Assembly (NCBI RefSeq): GCF_037975235.1
Contig: NZ_CP150241.1
Coordinates: forward strand, 1,984,001-2,048,000
Length of the DNA stretch: 64,000 nt
Direction: 5' to 3'
DNA from: Paenibacillus sp. FSL R5-0341
Lineage (GTDB): Bacteria > Bacillota > Bacilli > Paenibacillales > Paenibacillaceae
The notes beneath the pieces are model-generated. The model was given only the letters and a program-made list of their open reading frames with translations, searched no databases and was not told the origin of the DNA. Of the stretch, positions 7,963 through 16,007 are shown piece after piece; within the stretch, counting starts at the first letter, position 1, and each line of letters starts with the position of its first letter. The translations under genes were made by a program, and so were the position numbers.

Positions 7963-9102
7963 ATGGCAACAGTAGGAGATCAACTGCTCAATCCCGAATC
8001 GGGGTGGCAAAGGATTGATGATGCAAATAAGAATATTATATATAATGGTAATTGGATTTCTGCTACGGGAGATCCAAATACGTATGCGGGAACAGCTCAT
8101 TACTTTACTCTAAGTGGAGCAACAACAAATTCGATCGAATTCTATTTTTATGGAACTAAGTTAAGAATCATTGATATGTATTGGTCGAACAGAGTGAATA
8201 ATGTAACTGTAGAATTAGATGGGGTTATCTCTTCATACAATCCCAATAACTCTACAAACAAATACAGGGTAATTGTATTCGAAAGACTAAACTTACAATA
8301 TGGTTTTCACAAAGTAAAGTTAACAACCACAAGTACAAGCAATAACTTTTCTCTAGACGCTATAGACATTGATTCTAATGGCGAAATTACCGCACCTCCT
8401 TTGAGTAAATTCTTGATTTCATCCGAAGATAAGCACTATAGCATTACAAATGAATACAAAGATAATGCTATTCCTGCAATGACATCTAACACTAGTCCGA
8501 ATGGAATTGTAGATGCAAGTTCGTTTTACACGACATTTTATCCATGGAAAGCATTTGATAGAATTATTGATCCAAATGGATGGGTTACTAATATCAATGT
8601 TCTAACAGGATGGTTAAGTTATGAATTTGATTCACCTAAAACGATCTCTGCCTATTCAGTTCAAGCAGGAACCACTCCTGTTGGAAGATCGCCTAAGAAT
8701 TGGACTTTTGAAGGATGGAATGGAGTGAGCTGGATTGTATTGGACAATAAGTCTAATCAGTCAGCTTTTGCAGGATCTGAATACAGACTGTATACATTTG
8801 ATAATAAGGTTGCTTACAAGAAATACAGGATCAATGTAACTGCCAATCAAGGTGCTGGAGATTTTTTAGCGATTGGCGATTTAGGTATGTATGAACTCGA
8901 TAAATACATATCTTCCGTTGACACTTCAGAAGTGAGTTTTATTAAACATGGCATGGACAAAGGAATGGTTATTGATCTAGAGGATGAATTCATCGAAAGA
9001 AGATCGGTGGTCAAGGAAAATTCACCTCTCGGTTTAGGAAAAGTGTTCAAGCAGAAAATCGACACAGTTAAAACACCAATTAAGAAAGCATCAATCACAT
9101 AA
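7963..9102 (+). CDS. Modular fibre protein: one GW-RYDD module plus discoidin domain
   Basis: 379 aa. The ATG at 7963 is preferred over 7954 because GAGAGGAG directly abuts the latter and sits 9 nt before the former. It begins MATVGDQLLNPESGWQ, nearly the same as the 883-aa fibre. The GW-RYDD-type module spans about 5-142 (Q-RIDD variant, FYGTKLRII, DAIDIDSNG). An F5/8-type-C domain lies at about 165-320 (MTSNTSPNGIVDASS, FYPWKAFD, WTFEGWNGVSWIVLDN, YKKYRINV). The C-terminal tail has FIKHGMDKG and LGLGKVFKQKIDTV. It looks like a shortened paralogue of the 883-aa protein, with the two extra modules and the GFRP domain missing. Confidence 0.7.
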   Translation: MATVGDQLLNPESGWQRIDDANKNIIYNGNWISATGDPNTYAGTAHYFTLSGATTNSIEFYFYGTKLRIIDMYWSNRVNNVTVELDGVISSYNPNNSTNKYRVIVFERLNLQYGFHKVKLTTTSTSNNFSLDAIDIDSNGEITAPPLSKFLISSEDKHYSITNEYKDNAIPAMTSNTSPNGIVDASSFYTTFYPWKAFDRIIDPNGWVTNINVLTGWLSYEFDSPKTISAYSVQAGTTPVGRSPKNWTFEGWNGVSWIVLDNKSNQSAFAGSEYRLYTFDNKVAYKKYRINVTANQGAGDFLAIGDLGMYELDKYISSVDTSEVSFIKHGMDKGMVIDLEDEFIERRSVVKENSPLGLGKVFKQKIDTVKTPIKKASIT

Positions 9103-9151
9103 ATATGCAAAATATTCTATCTAATTCAGAGCGCAGAAAGGGGATGAGACA

Positions 9152-11137
9152 ATGGCGACTTTAGGTCAAGCACTGCTGACTCCAGAAGAGGGTTGGCAAA
9201 GGTACGATGATACCAGTAATATTTTCAAGTATTCTAGTGGATTTGTTTCCTCTCCAAATGCTGTATATTATAACGGAACTTCAAGGCTTTCATCGTCTAT
9301 AAATTCAACTGTAGAGTTTCAATTTGAAGGTACTAATATTAGGATAATTGGCAATAGTCATAATATGGGATCACCTAACATCTCTATTATGATTGACGGA
9401 GTTACTGAAACTTACAGTCAATATAACCAAAATTCTGTCCTTCAGCAAGTATTGTTATACGAAAAAACATTAGGCAGAGGAATTCACACAGTTAAAATAA
9501 CAACAAATGATGCTCTTTACGTTCTTTTTGACGCAATAGATATTTATGATAAAAAGTACTATAGTACACTTTTTCATGTTAGTGGGTCATATTACTATTA
9601 TTCAAATTCATGGAACATGCTATCTAGTGGCACAGCAACAGAACAAGATTACATTGACTATGGTATGGACGACATCTCCATCATACCTGAATCCGCATGG
9701 TCACAACTTCAAGGTGAAGTAGAACTATGTTACTACACGGACGACCCAACCAAAGCAGAAGCATCCTTCAACATCGAAACTGCCCCCTTCACCCTAGCAG
9801 AAGAATGGGAAGACAAAGAGATCAAAATCATCGAATACACCGATGACCCTAACCAAACCGAGTCGACGATTACAATCGAAACCGAACCGTTTACTCTCTA
9901 CGACGAGTTGGGTGATAGTGTGGATGTTCTATACTACACAGACGATCCATCCAAAACATCAGCGGAACTGAATATTACGGCTAACTACTCCCCATTGGAT
10001 GAACTTGAGGGAGATTTTGACGTGGTAACGTGGACGAATGATGAAGAGGTAATCGCCGGAAATCGGGACATGGTGCTGACGTATAACGCGCTACCGTTTG
10101 AACAGTTAATTGTGCAACCAACAGACATAGCGTTATATGGAGATGTCAAAAAGGTTATTGCTACGAAAGTAACAGAGAACAGTCAGGAAGGTATATTAAG
10201 AATGGCTGCTTCATTCGACTCTGGGCTCACATGGAAGACATACCGTTTCAACAAGTGGTTCGATTTGGATATTCAGAATACAATCCTATTCAAGAGAAAA
10301 GGAATGAATCTGGAGACACTCAACGCCATCCCTGAAAAGGATTTAATAGCTTTAACTCGAATCGCCTATTACTTCGATAGCAGTAAGCATTATGAAAACA
10401 GCTACTTGCTTGACGAAGTGAAGATGGTCGTTGATGCACCGCGTAATGCAGTGGAGTTGAGCGATATGTCACTACAACTGTTAAACACCACTGCTACAAT
10501 CAATCTGGCCTTCTCTGGTAACAAACTTACAGGTGTGCTGGATGATGCAGATCAGGGCAAGGTTAAGTACCGCGTGTTGTTGAACGGTAAAACGTATTAT
10601 CCGGCGGATGGCAATTTTACACGACTAGCAGCTTCTCCATTCAATATTGAACTCAATATTGACGAGAGAAATGTTAATTTTGGCGTAGAGAATACCTTGA
10701 AGGTTGAATTTCAGGACTATTGGGGTGCAGTAGATTCCTGGGAAACCAAGTTTATCGGATCGTATTCAGGATTAATGTTTATGGATGAGTCTGGAGACTT
10801 TCTGTCAGATACCTTTGGTGGTATTTTGAAACAACTTGATTATGGGGTAATCATTGCCGGACAGACAACGTTAACGAAGAAAGTCAGAATCAAAAACTTG
10901 CTAGGATATGCTGTGGATCATGTATACCTGGAGATGGATAAGAAGTTCGAAACGGACGGTGTTGAAGTCCAATTGTCCAGACAGGCCGATCCGTTTCTTC
11001 CGATCGATTATCTGACCTATGGTCTGATTCAACCGGAGGGTAGCATCGATTTTTATATTCGTATCGCAACAGATATTCATGCCAAGCCGAATCCTAATGG
11101 TAATTTTGAAATGAAGGTCACAGCAGACCGGGTGTAG
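9152..11137 (+). CDS. Fibre protein with GW-RYDD module and YTDDP repeats
   Basis: 661 aa with ATG after AGAAAGGGGATG. Residues about 5-135 are the fifth GW-RYDD module of the island. A YIDYGMDDISIIPE motif at about 170 matches the tail motif of the neighbours. It is followed by four repeats of about 32 residues (about 188-320) with YTDDP or a variant, then I-E-T-x-P-F and an acidic end. The remaining 340 residues are mixed beta domains (for example LLNTTATINLAFSGNKLTG) and end in FEMKVTADRV. The DNA becomes noticeably less AT-rich from about 9700, suggesting a join between a variable N-terminal part and a more native C-terminal part. Probably the fibre or adaptor to which variable tips attach. 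Confidence 0.65.
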   Translation: MATLGQALLTPEEGWQRYDDTSNIFKYSSGFVSSPNAVYYNGTSRLSSSINSTVEFQFEGTNIRIIGNSHNMGSPNISIMIDGVTETYSQYNQNSVLQQVLLYEKTLGRGIHTVKITTNDALYVLFDAIDIYDKKYYSTLFHVSGSYYYYSNSWNMLSSGTATEQDYIDYGMDDISIIPESAWSQLQGEVELCYYTDDPTKAEASFNIETAPFTLAEEWEDKEIKIIEYTDDPNQTESTITIETEPFTLYDELGDSVDVLYYTDDPSKTSAELNITANYSPLDELEGDFDVVTWTNDEEVIAGNRDMVLTYNALPFEQLIVQPTDIALYGDVKKVIATKVTENSQEGILRMAASFDSGLTWKTYRFNKWFDLDIQNTILFKRKGMNLETLNAIPEKDLIALTRIAYYFDSSKHYENSYLLDEVKMVVDAPRNAVELSDMSLQLLNTTATINLAFSGNKLTGVLDDADQGKVKYRVLLNGKTYYPADGNFTRLAASPFNIELNIDERNVNFGVENTLKVEFQDYWGAVDSWETKFIGSYSGLMFMDESGDFLSDTFGGILKQLDYGVIIAGQTTLTKKVRIKNLLGYAVDHVYLEMDKKFETDGVEVQLSRQADPFLPIDYLTYGLIQPEGSIDFYIRIATDIHAKPNPNGNFEMKVTADRV

Positions 11138-11148
11138 CTCTCAATACA

Positions 11149-13107
11149 ATGAGACAGGAAGTGAGTGGAATTAATAACGGGGAGACTCTATTAGAAAGTT
11201 ATATACATATTAAAAGTCCGGCAAATCGTTTTGCAGCAAAGTATATCCTGTACAATCAAGTAGATGAAGAACTGCCTTCGACCCTAATAGCTGCTACAAG
11301 AAAAGTGTCCGAGATCGTATCCAGTGTATCCGTACGTGTCAGACGGTCACAGGAATTGAGCAATTCGCTATATGTAATGTACAAGGCGCAAGGAGATCTG
11401 AGCGCAACCATTCAAGCGGCATCCAAAGTTGATCTTGAAGGCATGTTGTACGTTCGGCCACATAACCGTGCACACGGCAAATATGAATTACTGGAAGCAC
11501 CGCGTGTAACTGTTAATCTTAAGCCTGTTGCTGATGCAACCACGCGAAGTCAAACTCACTTGCAGACGATCAATTTTGGTGATACACAGCGTATGATGAT
11601 CGGCAGAGACGAGATGGAGCAATTCGAATCGTTTATACATTTCGGTGATCTGGATACCAGAATACCTGATCTGTTATATCTGGAAGAAGCTAAATTGAGG
11701 TTATATTACACAGGAACCCTGGCACCTGGAGCACACATTGAGCTGCATCAGCCGGATACATTGTGGCGGGAGTACGGGATCACGTATGCAAACAGACCTC
11801 ATTCCATTCAGCTCTTATCGTCCAGTTATATCATGAATACGACTGAACGTTATGTTGAGTTTGATATGATGGCATTACTTCAAATGTGGAGAGAAGGTAT
11901 TCTTTCGAATGTTGGAATGATTATTCAGTCTAGCGGTAACACGCCGATATATTTCAACACTCGTGAGTCTTCCAAACCACCTGTTTTGCAGATGAAATAT
12001 ATCACTTCTCAGATTTATTCCATCGGTCGAACCGAAATCGAAAGTGAAGTTTTTATTTATGGTGCAGGTCGCAAAGACATAGCTTCAACGTTAGTTGTAC
12101 ACAGTGATATTGGGCTGGACTGGCTCAAATCCCAGTTGTACGTTCACCGCTATGAGGATCACATGCATCATGATATACCTCAAGTAATAGCGGTCAGCCG
12201 TCCGGACCTGGATGTAGATCTGATAATAGCTAAACGTGTAGATGCGGAACTAGATTCGAACGTCTCTATTGCTGAAAGTAGGACAGAAGAGAAGGAAACA
12301 TGGGTTTCTATTTCTAAGCCCGAACTTCACTCGCAGTTCATTACCGCCATACGGACAACTAGAGATACAGAAGGCAATCTTGCGGTTAGAACAGGTCTGG
12401 ACGACGAAAAAACTGTAGAAATCGCAGTTTCTCATCCTGACCTACCTTCAGTTATTACGGTAGATAGACAAATGTCTCTGGTTAGTACGTTAACGATATC
12501 ACAGTTGTTCAATGATGGACGGGATACGAGTTTAATTGTATCCATACCTGATCTTCATGCTTCGTTGGAAGTCTCCAATTATATAAAAGCAACTTCGACG
12601 TTGGGGTCTTTGTTAACGGTCATGTACGACTGTGATTCGACTGTGATTTCGGAGATTATGGTTAATAAGCCTGATCTGAATAGCATCCTTCAAGTCAGAG
12701 CATTAGATCATGATGAGAGGGCAGGCACTCTTGAGATTCCTTATTTGGAAGAACAGCTTGGGCAATTATATATCTCCAGACCTGATGTACTTTCCAGCAT
12801 TGAAGTCAAGTATATGGATGTTTTGGATAGCCACATTAGTATCAAGGAAAGAGAATATTTGGATGGCTATCTTCAGGTGCGAGAGTGGAAGGATATGCAG
12901 TCTACAGTAGATGTGAGACAGATTGTTGATATGGCTACTGAACTGACAATTTCCAAGCCTGATCTGGCCGCGTATATCCTACCAAGAGTTATTGCGAATG
13001 AGGAGTTAGATTCAATCGCAAGTATCCGTAAACGGGATGCCAGTGATATAGTGACCACAGTGATTGTGAAGAGTCCAGGGAATCAAGCCTATTTTTACAT
13101 TCTATAA
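11149..13107 (+). CDS. 18-residue-repeat beta protein with DNRLRE-like domain
   Basis: 652 aa starting 11 nt after the previous stop. The ATG has only a weak ribosome binding site, so coupling to the upstream gene is likely. Residues about 20-115 and 285-650 are built from a periodic unit of about 18 residues, roughly D/E-L-x-S-x-L-x-V followed by about ten variable residues. Every second unit often contains S-K/R/H-PDL. Between the two blocks (about 130-285) sits a DNRLRE-type region with INFGDTQRMMIGRD, EAKLRLYYTG, W-EYGITYANRP and VEFDMMALLQMW. Regular spacing of strands suggests a beta-solenoid or stacked hairpins. It is followed by a strong terminator and probably ends the island. Confidence 0.65.
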   Translation: MRQEVSGINNGETLLESYIHIKSPANRFAAKYILYNQVDEELPSTLIAATRKVSEIVSSVSVRVRRSQELSNSLYVMYKAQGDLSATIQAASKVDLEGMLYVRPHNRAHGKYELLEAPRVTVNLKPVADATTRSQTHLQTINFGDTQRMMIGRDEMEQFESFIHFGDLDTRIPDLLYLEEAKLRLYYTGTLAPGAHIELHQPDTLWREYGITYANRPHSIQLLSSSYIMNTTERYVEFDMMALLQMWREGILSNVGMIIQSSGNTPIYFNTRESSKPPVLQMKYITSQIYSIGRTEIESEVFIYGAGRKDIASTLVVHSDIGLDWLKSQLYVHRYEDHMHHDIPQVIAVSRPDLDVDLIIAKRVDAELDSNVSIAESRTEEKETWVSISKPELHSQFITAIRTTRDTEGNLAVRTGLDDEKTVEIAVSHPDLPSVITVDRQMSLVSTLTISQLFNDGRDTSLIVSIPDLHASLEVSNYIKATSTLGSLLTVMYDCDSTVISEIMVNKPDLNSILQVRALDHDERAGTLEIPYLEEQLGQLYISRPDVLSSIEVKYMDVLDSHISIKEREYLDGYLQVREWKDMQSTVDVRQIVDMATELTISKPDLAAYILPRVIANEELDSIASIRKRDASDIVTTVIVKSPGNQAYFYIL

Positions 13108-13121
13108 AATGATATATCATC

Positions 13122-13149
13122 AAAGAGGGCATTGGCCCTCTTTTTTTTG
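13122..13149 (+). terminator. Terminator at end of tail island
   Basis: AGAGGGC pairs with GCCCTCT around ATTG, followed by eight T. It lies 16 nt after the stop of the repeat protein. Confidence 0.9.
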
Positions 13150-13252
13150 CGTTTAGGCTCTTGCCCAACTCTAAGCATCTGTACTTTATTGTGTAACAGT
13201 CGTCTTCTCGTTATGTTACAATATGTTCATCATATATTAAGGAATGAAGACC

Positions 13253-13507
13253 ATGCGTCAAGAGGACAGCGTATTTGAACAGATTATGAAGCAGAAGAGA
13301 TTGAAGCGTATCAAGCCTGAAACAAAAAAACTTCAAGTAATACATAAAAAGAAACTAGCTCAGGAGCAATTAAGTGAATTGGATCTCCAGTTCAAACAGA
13401 CGGTAGCTGAATCAATAGATCGAAGTGCACTTCATAGACGTGTACTGGGAATTAGAAGAGATTTGACGGAGATAAGGCGATTAAAAAATGATGAACATAC
13501 GTTTTAA
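13253..13507 (+). CDS. Small charged hypothetical protein
   Basis: 84 aa if started at the ATG at 13253. An AAGGA site lies 9 nt before it but directly touches the alternative ATG at 13244. The product is very rich in Lys, Arg, Glu and Gln, has no hydrophobic segment, and is probably a helical or coiled-coil protein (QKRLKRIKPETKKLQVIHKK). I recognise no family. It sits alone between two hairpin terminators. A TACAAT-like -10 lies at 13217-13222, without a convincing -35. Confidence 0.55.
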   Translation: MRQEDSVFEQIMKQKRLKRIKPETKKLQVIHKKKLAQEQLSELDLQFKQTVAESIDRSALHRRVLGIRRDLTEIRRLKNDEHTF

Positions 13508-13522
13508 GGTAGGCCTGATTTG

Positions 13523-13548
13523 ACTCACCTTGGGTGAGGTGGCTTTTT
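13523..13548 (+). terminator. Probable terminator after the small charged gene
   Basis: CTCACC pairs with GGTGAG around TTG and is followed by GTGGCTTTTTA. The outer GCC/GGC pair at 13513 and 13541 may extend it. The T-run is short. Confidence 0.55.
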
Positions 13549-13655
13549 AGTATGGAGTTTATTCTCTGCGTTGTAATCTCTGATATCTAATCCTATAGAC
13601 CTACTCCTTTTGACATGGTATGATGATTCCATAATTTAGGAAACGAGGTCTACGT

Positions 13656-14261
13656 ATGAAGAAGTTGGTTTTATCGTTTTTAGCCTTATTATTATTTATC
13701 ATTTCAACTACATATGCACCCGCACCAGCGACAGCAGCTACTAAGTATGATTTCAAAAACGTAAATTGGGGCATGACTGTTAATCAGGTTAAAAAGAAAG
13801 AAAAATCGAAGATATTGGAAACAGTAAAGAGTAAAGATTTCACTTACGTAGTTTATAAAACAAAAGGATTTAGGAAGAATGCGAATTTGTATTACTTGTT
13901 TTACAAAAACAAATTAGTCCGTGCAATGTATGTGTTTGACCCAAACAATACAAATGGAACTACAAGGGACTTGATTAGTGAATATTTCAGTTTAAAAAGA
14001 GATCTCTTTGATACATATGAGGGATCTATTAACAACAGAGACATTCTTAATCGGAGCGGCAAGCGTGTTACTCCATATGAAGGCGAAGAGAAAGATTTGG
14101 CTGCTGGAAAGATAAGCTACCAATGCTATTGGATAGTAGATAAGAAAAAAACACATATTAGTCTTTCCCTCTCTATCTTTGGAAGCTTCTTAATTAATCG
14201 AGTAATCTACAGCGATAACTCTCTGGACTTCGATATCGATGAACTAATGGATTCTATGTAA
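13656..14261 (+). CDS. Secreted hypothetical protein
   Basis: 201 aa with ATG after AAACGAGG. The first 28 residues are a typical Sec signal peptide (KK, then a Leu/Phe/Ile core, then a PATAA cleavage region). No lipobox Cys is present. The mature part starts with YDFKNVNWGMTVNQVKKKEK, a pattern (F-x-NV-WGM-x-x-x-QVK) seen in small secreted Bacillales proteins of unknown function. The rest is strand-rich with many Lys and Asp. No catalytic motif is visible. It sits alone with a terminator behind it, so it is probably monocistronic. It is probably exported and folds outside the cell, but its role is unknown. Confidence 0.65.
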   Translation: MKKLVLSFLALLLFIISTTYAPAPATAATKYDFKNVNWGMTVNQVKKKEKSKILETVKSKDFTYVVYKTKGFRKNANLYYLFYKNKLVRAMYVFDPNNTNGTTRDLISEYFSLKRDLFDTYEGSINNRDILNRSGKRVTPYEGEEKDLAAGKISYQCYWIVDKKKTHISLSLSIFGSFLINRVIYSDNSLDFDIDELMDSM

Positions 14262-14282
14262 AGTGTAGGTTAAATCAGTGAA

Positions 14283-14313
14283 GGAGCTGCCTCATTTCCG
14301 AGGTAGCTTTTTA
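14283..14313 (+). terminator. Terminator after secreted protein gene
   Basis: AGCTGCCTC pairs with GAGGTAGCT (one G-T pair) around ATTTCC, followed by TTTTTAT. Confidence 0.8.
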
Positions 14314-14437
14314 TATTCCACTAAGCATATTTCTAATATCTAAGTCTGCGAAGAGAATTACCAACAATGCATTTGAACTGTAAGTACCTACATTTTCTCA
14401 AACACGGCAGGTGTCCACACGACAATCCAGAATGAGG

Positions 14438-14445
14438 CATACAAT
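14438..14445 (+). promoter_or_regulatory. Possible sigma-E-type -10 element upstream of yunC-like gene
   Basis: CATACAAT matches the known sporulation sigma-E -10 consensus exactly and lies 38 nt before the start of the YunC-like gene. I see no good -35 (GMATATT-type) about 14 nt upstream, so this is only a candidate. Confidence 0.3.
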
Positions 14446-14483
14446 TATCGTGACCTGTGGAAGAGGAGGTGGATCGGGAAATT

Positions 14484-14786
14484 ATGGTGACGATGGAGCC
14501 TATTGTAGTCGGAGAACATGTATTGGTTGGGGTAGAAGTCAAGCTGCCCAAAACAACGTTGTTGACCATTAACACATCCAAAGGATATATCATGTGCGGA
14601 GCACTCGACGTGGGATTACTTAATGAGAAGCTCGGGGATCGCAAAATTATTGCGGCTCGGGCGGTTGGTGTGCGTACACTGGAGCAATTGTTGCATGCAC
14701 CTATGGAATCGGTGACAACAGAAGCCGAAGCCATGGGCATTACGGTTGGCATGACGGGTGTAGAGGCTTTGTTGAAAATGATCTAA
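14484..14786 (+). CDS. yunC: YunC/DUF1805 family protein
   Basis: 100 aa from the ATG at 14484, which gives the length and N-terminus expected for YunC. A GTG at 14457 would add nine residues in front of a GAGGAGG site, which argues against it. The core carries HPF-like and TIN-SKGYIMCGALDVGLLNEKL, then AARAVGVRTLEQLL and a terminal GMTGVEALLKM, all as remembered for B. subtilis YunC. The family is small, widely conserved and of unknown biochemical function. It is followed by a hairpin that ends both this gene and the converging mtnA. Confidence in the family is high. Confidence 0.8.
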   Translation: MVTMEPIVVGEHVLVGVEVKLPKTTLLTINTSKGYIMCGALDVGLLNEKLGDRKIIAARAVGVRTLEQLLHAPMESVTTEAEAMGITVGMTGVEALLKMI

Positions 14787-14791
14787 TCACT

Positions 14792-14828
14792 AACAAAAGG
14801 GCTCCCCATATGGGAAGCCCTTCTTTAG
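14792..14828. terminator. Bidirectional terminator between yunC and mtnA
   Basis: AAGGGCTCCCC... and GGGAAGCCCTT form a stem around ATAT, with T after it on the + strand and an A-run before it (T on the minus strand). Genes converge on it. Confidence 0.8.
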
Positions 14829-14910
14829 CATTCTAATCCAGAGCCTAGTGCACGTCGGTCGTAATCACCAACTCTATATACACGAACTCTTCTTGAATAC
14901 TCTTATTAAA

Positions 14911-15984
14911 TTATGCTTCTTCCTTCGCGAACAAGGCAGCCAGATTTTCTTGGAAAGGAGCGCGAACAACGCCTTTTTCCGTGATAATAGCTGTTACATA
15001 TTCGTTAGGCGTTACGTCAAATGCTGGATTGTATACTTTAACACCTTGCGGTGCGGTACGTTTACCAAATCCTTCAGTGACTTCCTCCGTAGCACGTTCC
15101 TCAATCGGAATGAGATCTCCGGATGGAGTGGACAAATCGATGGTCGACAATGGGCTTGCTACATAGAACGGAATATTGTGAGCCTTGGCAAGCACGGCCA
15201 CGCTGTAGGTTCCGATTTTGTTAGCTACATCACCATTCGCTGCAACGCGATCTGTTCCGACGATAACAGCTTGAATCCAGCCTTTGGACATGACCATGCC
15301 TGCCATGTTATCACAGAGCAACGTAACGTCAATGCCAGCCTGCTGTAGCTCAAATGCAGTCAGGCGTGCACCTTGAAGTACAGGACGAGTCTCGTCTGCA
15401 AATACTTTGAGATGGATACCGCGTTCCTGTGCGAGATACATTGGAGCAGTTGCCGTACCGTACTTCGCTGTGGCCAGTCCGCCTGCATTACAGTGGGTGA
15501 GTACACCCATACCATCTTCGAACAAAGGCAGTGCATTCTCGCCGATCATGCGGCACACTTCTTCGTCTTCCTTCTGAATCAACAGGGCTTCTACTTCAAG
15601 AGCAGTATTGCCCTCTTCCAGACTCAGGCCAGATTCAACGACCTCATTTGCTTTTTGCATCATGCGATCCAGTGCCCAGAACAAGTTCACCGCTGTTGGA
15701 CGGGAAGTAGCCAGATGAGCACATATGGATTTTACATGATCCAGCCAGCCTTGAATGGTCGTTCCGTCATATGACTTCGCCCCCAGTACGACACCAAATG
15801 CAGCAGCAATGCCGATCGCTGGAGCACCGCGTACTTTCATGGAGTGGATGGATTCCCATACTTCCTCGGGTGTGTACAATTTCAGCATGAGGATGGTTTC
15901 GGGCAGCAGACGCTGGTCAAGCATTTCAAGCTTGTCCTTTTTCCAGATGAGAGAGGACAGAGGCTGATATTCAGGGGTTGTCAT
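14911..15984 (-). CDS. mtnA: S-methyl-5-thioribose-1-phosphate isomerase
   Basis: 357 aa, read right to left, with ATG after GGAGGAATCATCC. MtnA converts 5-methylthioribose-1-phosphate to 5-methylthioribulose-1-phosphate in methionine salvage. Family landmarks are [17 protein letters not shown] near the N-terminus, [16 protein letters not shown] around the catalytic Cys (about residue 165), [14 protein letters not shown], and [22 protein letters not shown] with the catalytic Asp. Length is normal for the family. It lies 23 nt behind mtnK on the same strand, so the two form an operon. The other salvage genes (mtnW, X, B, D, E) are not in this window. Confidence 0.95.
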   Translation of the reverse strand: MTTPEYQPLSSLIWKKDKLEMLDQRLLPETILMLKLYTPEEVWESIHSMKVRGAPAIGIAAAFGVVLGAKSYDGTTIQGWLDHVKSICAHLATSRPTAVNLFWALDRMMQKANEVVESGLSLEEGNTALEVEALLIQKEDEEVCRMIGENALPLFEDGMGVLTHCNAGGLATAKYGTATAPMYLAQERGIHLKVFADETRPVLQGARLTAFELQQAGIDVTLLCDNMAGMVMSKGWIQAVIVGTDRVAANGDVANKIGTYSVAVLAKAHNIPFYVASPLSTIDLSTPSGDLIPIEERATEEVTEGFGKRTAPQGVKVYNPAFDVTPNEYVTAIITEKGVVRAPFQENLAALFAKEEA

Positions 15985-16007
15985 GGATGATTCCTCCGTT
16001 CCTTATG

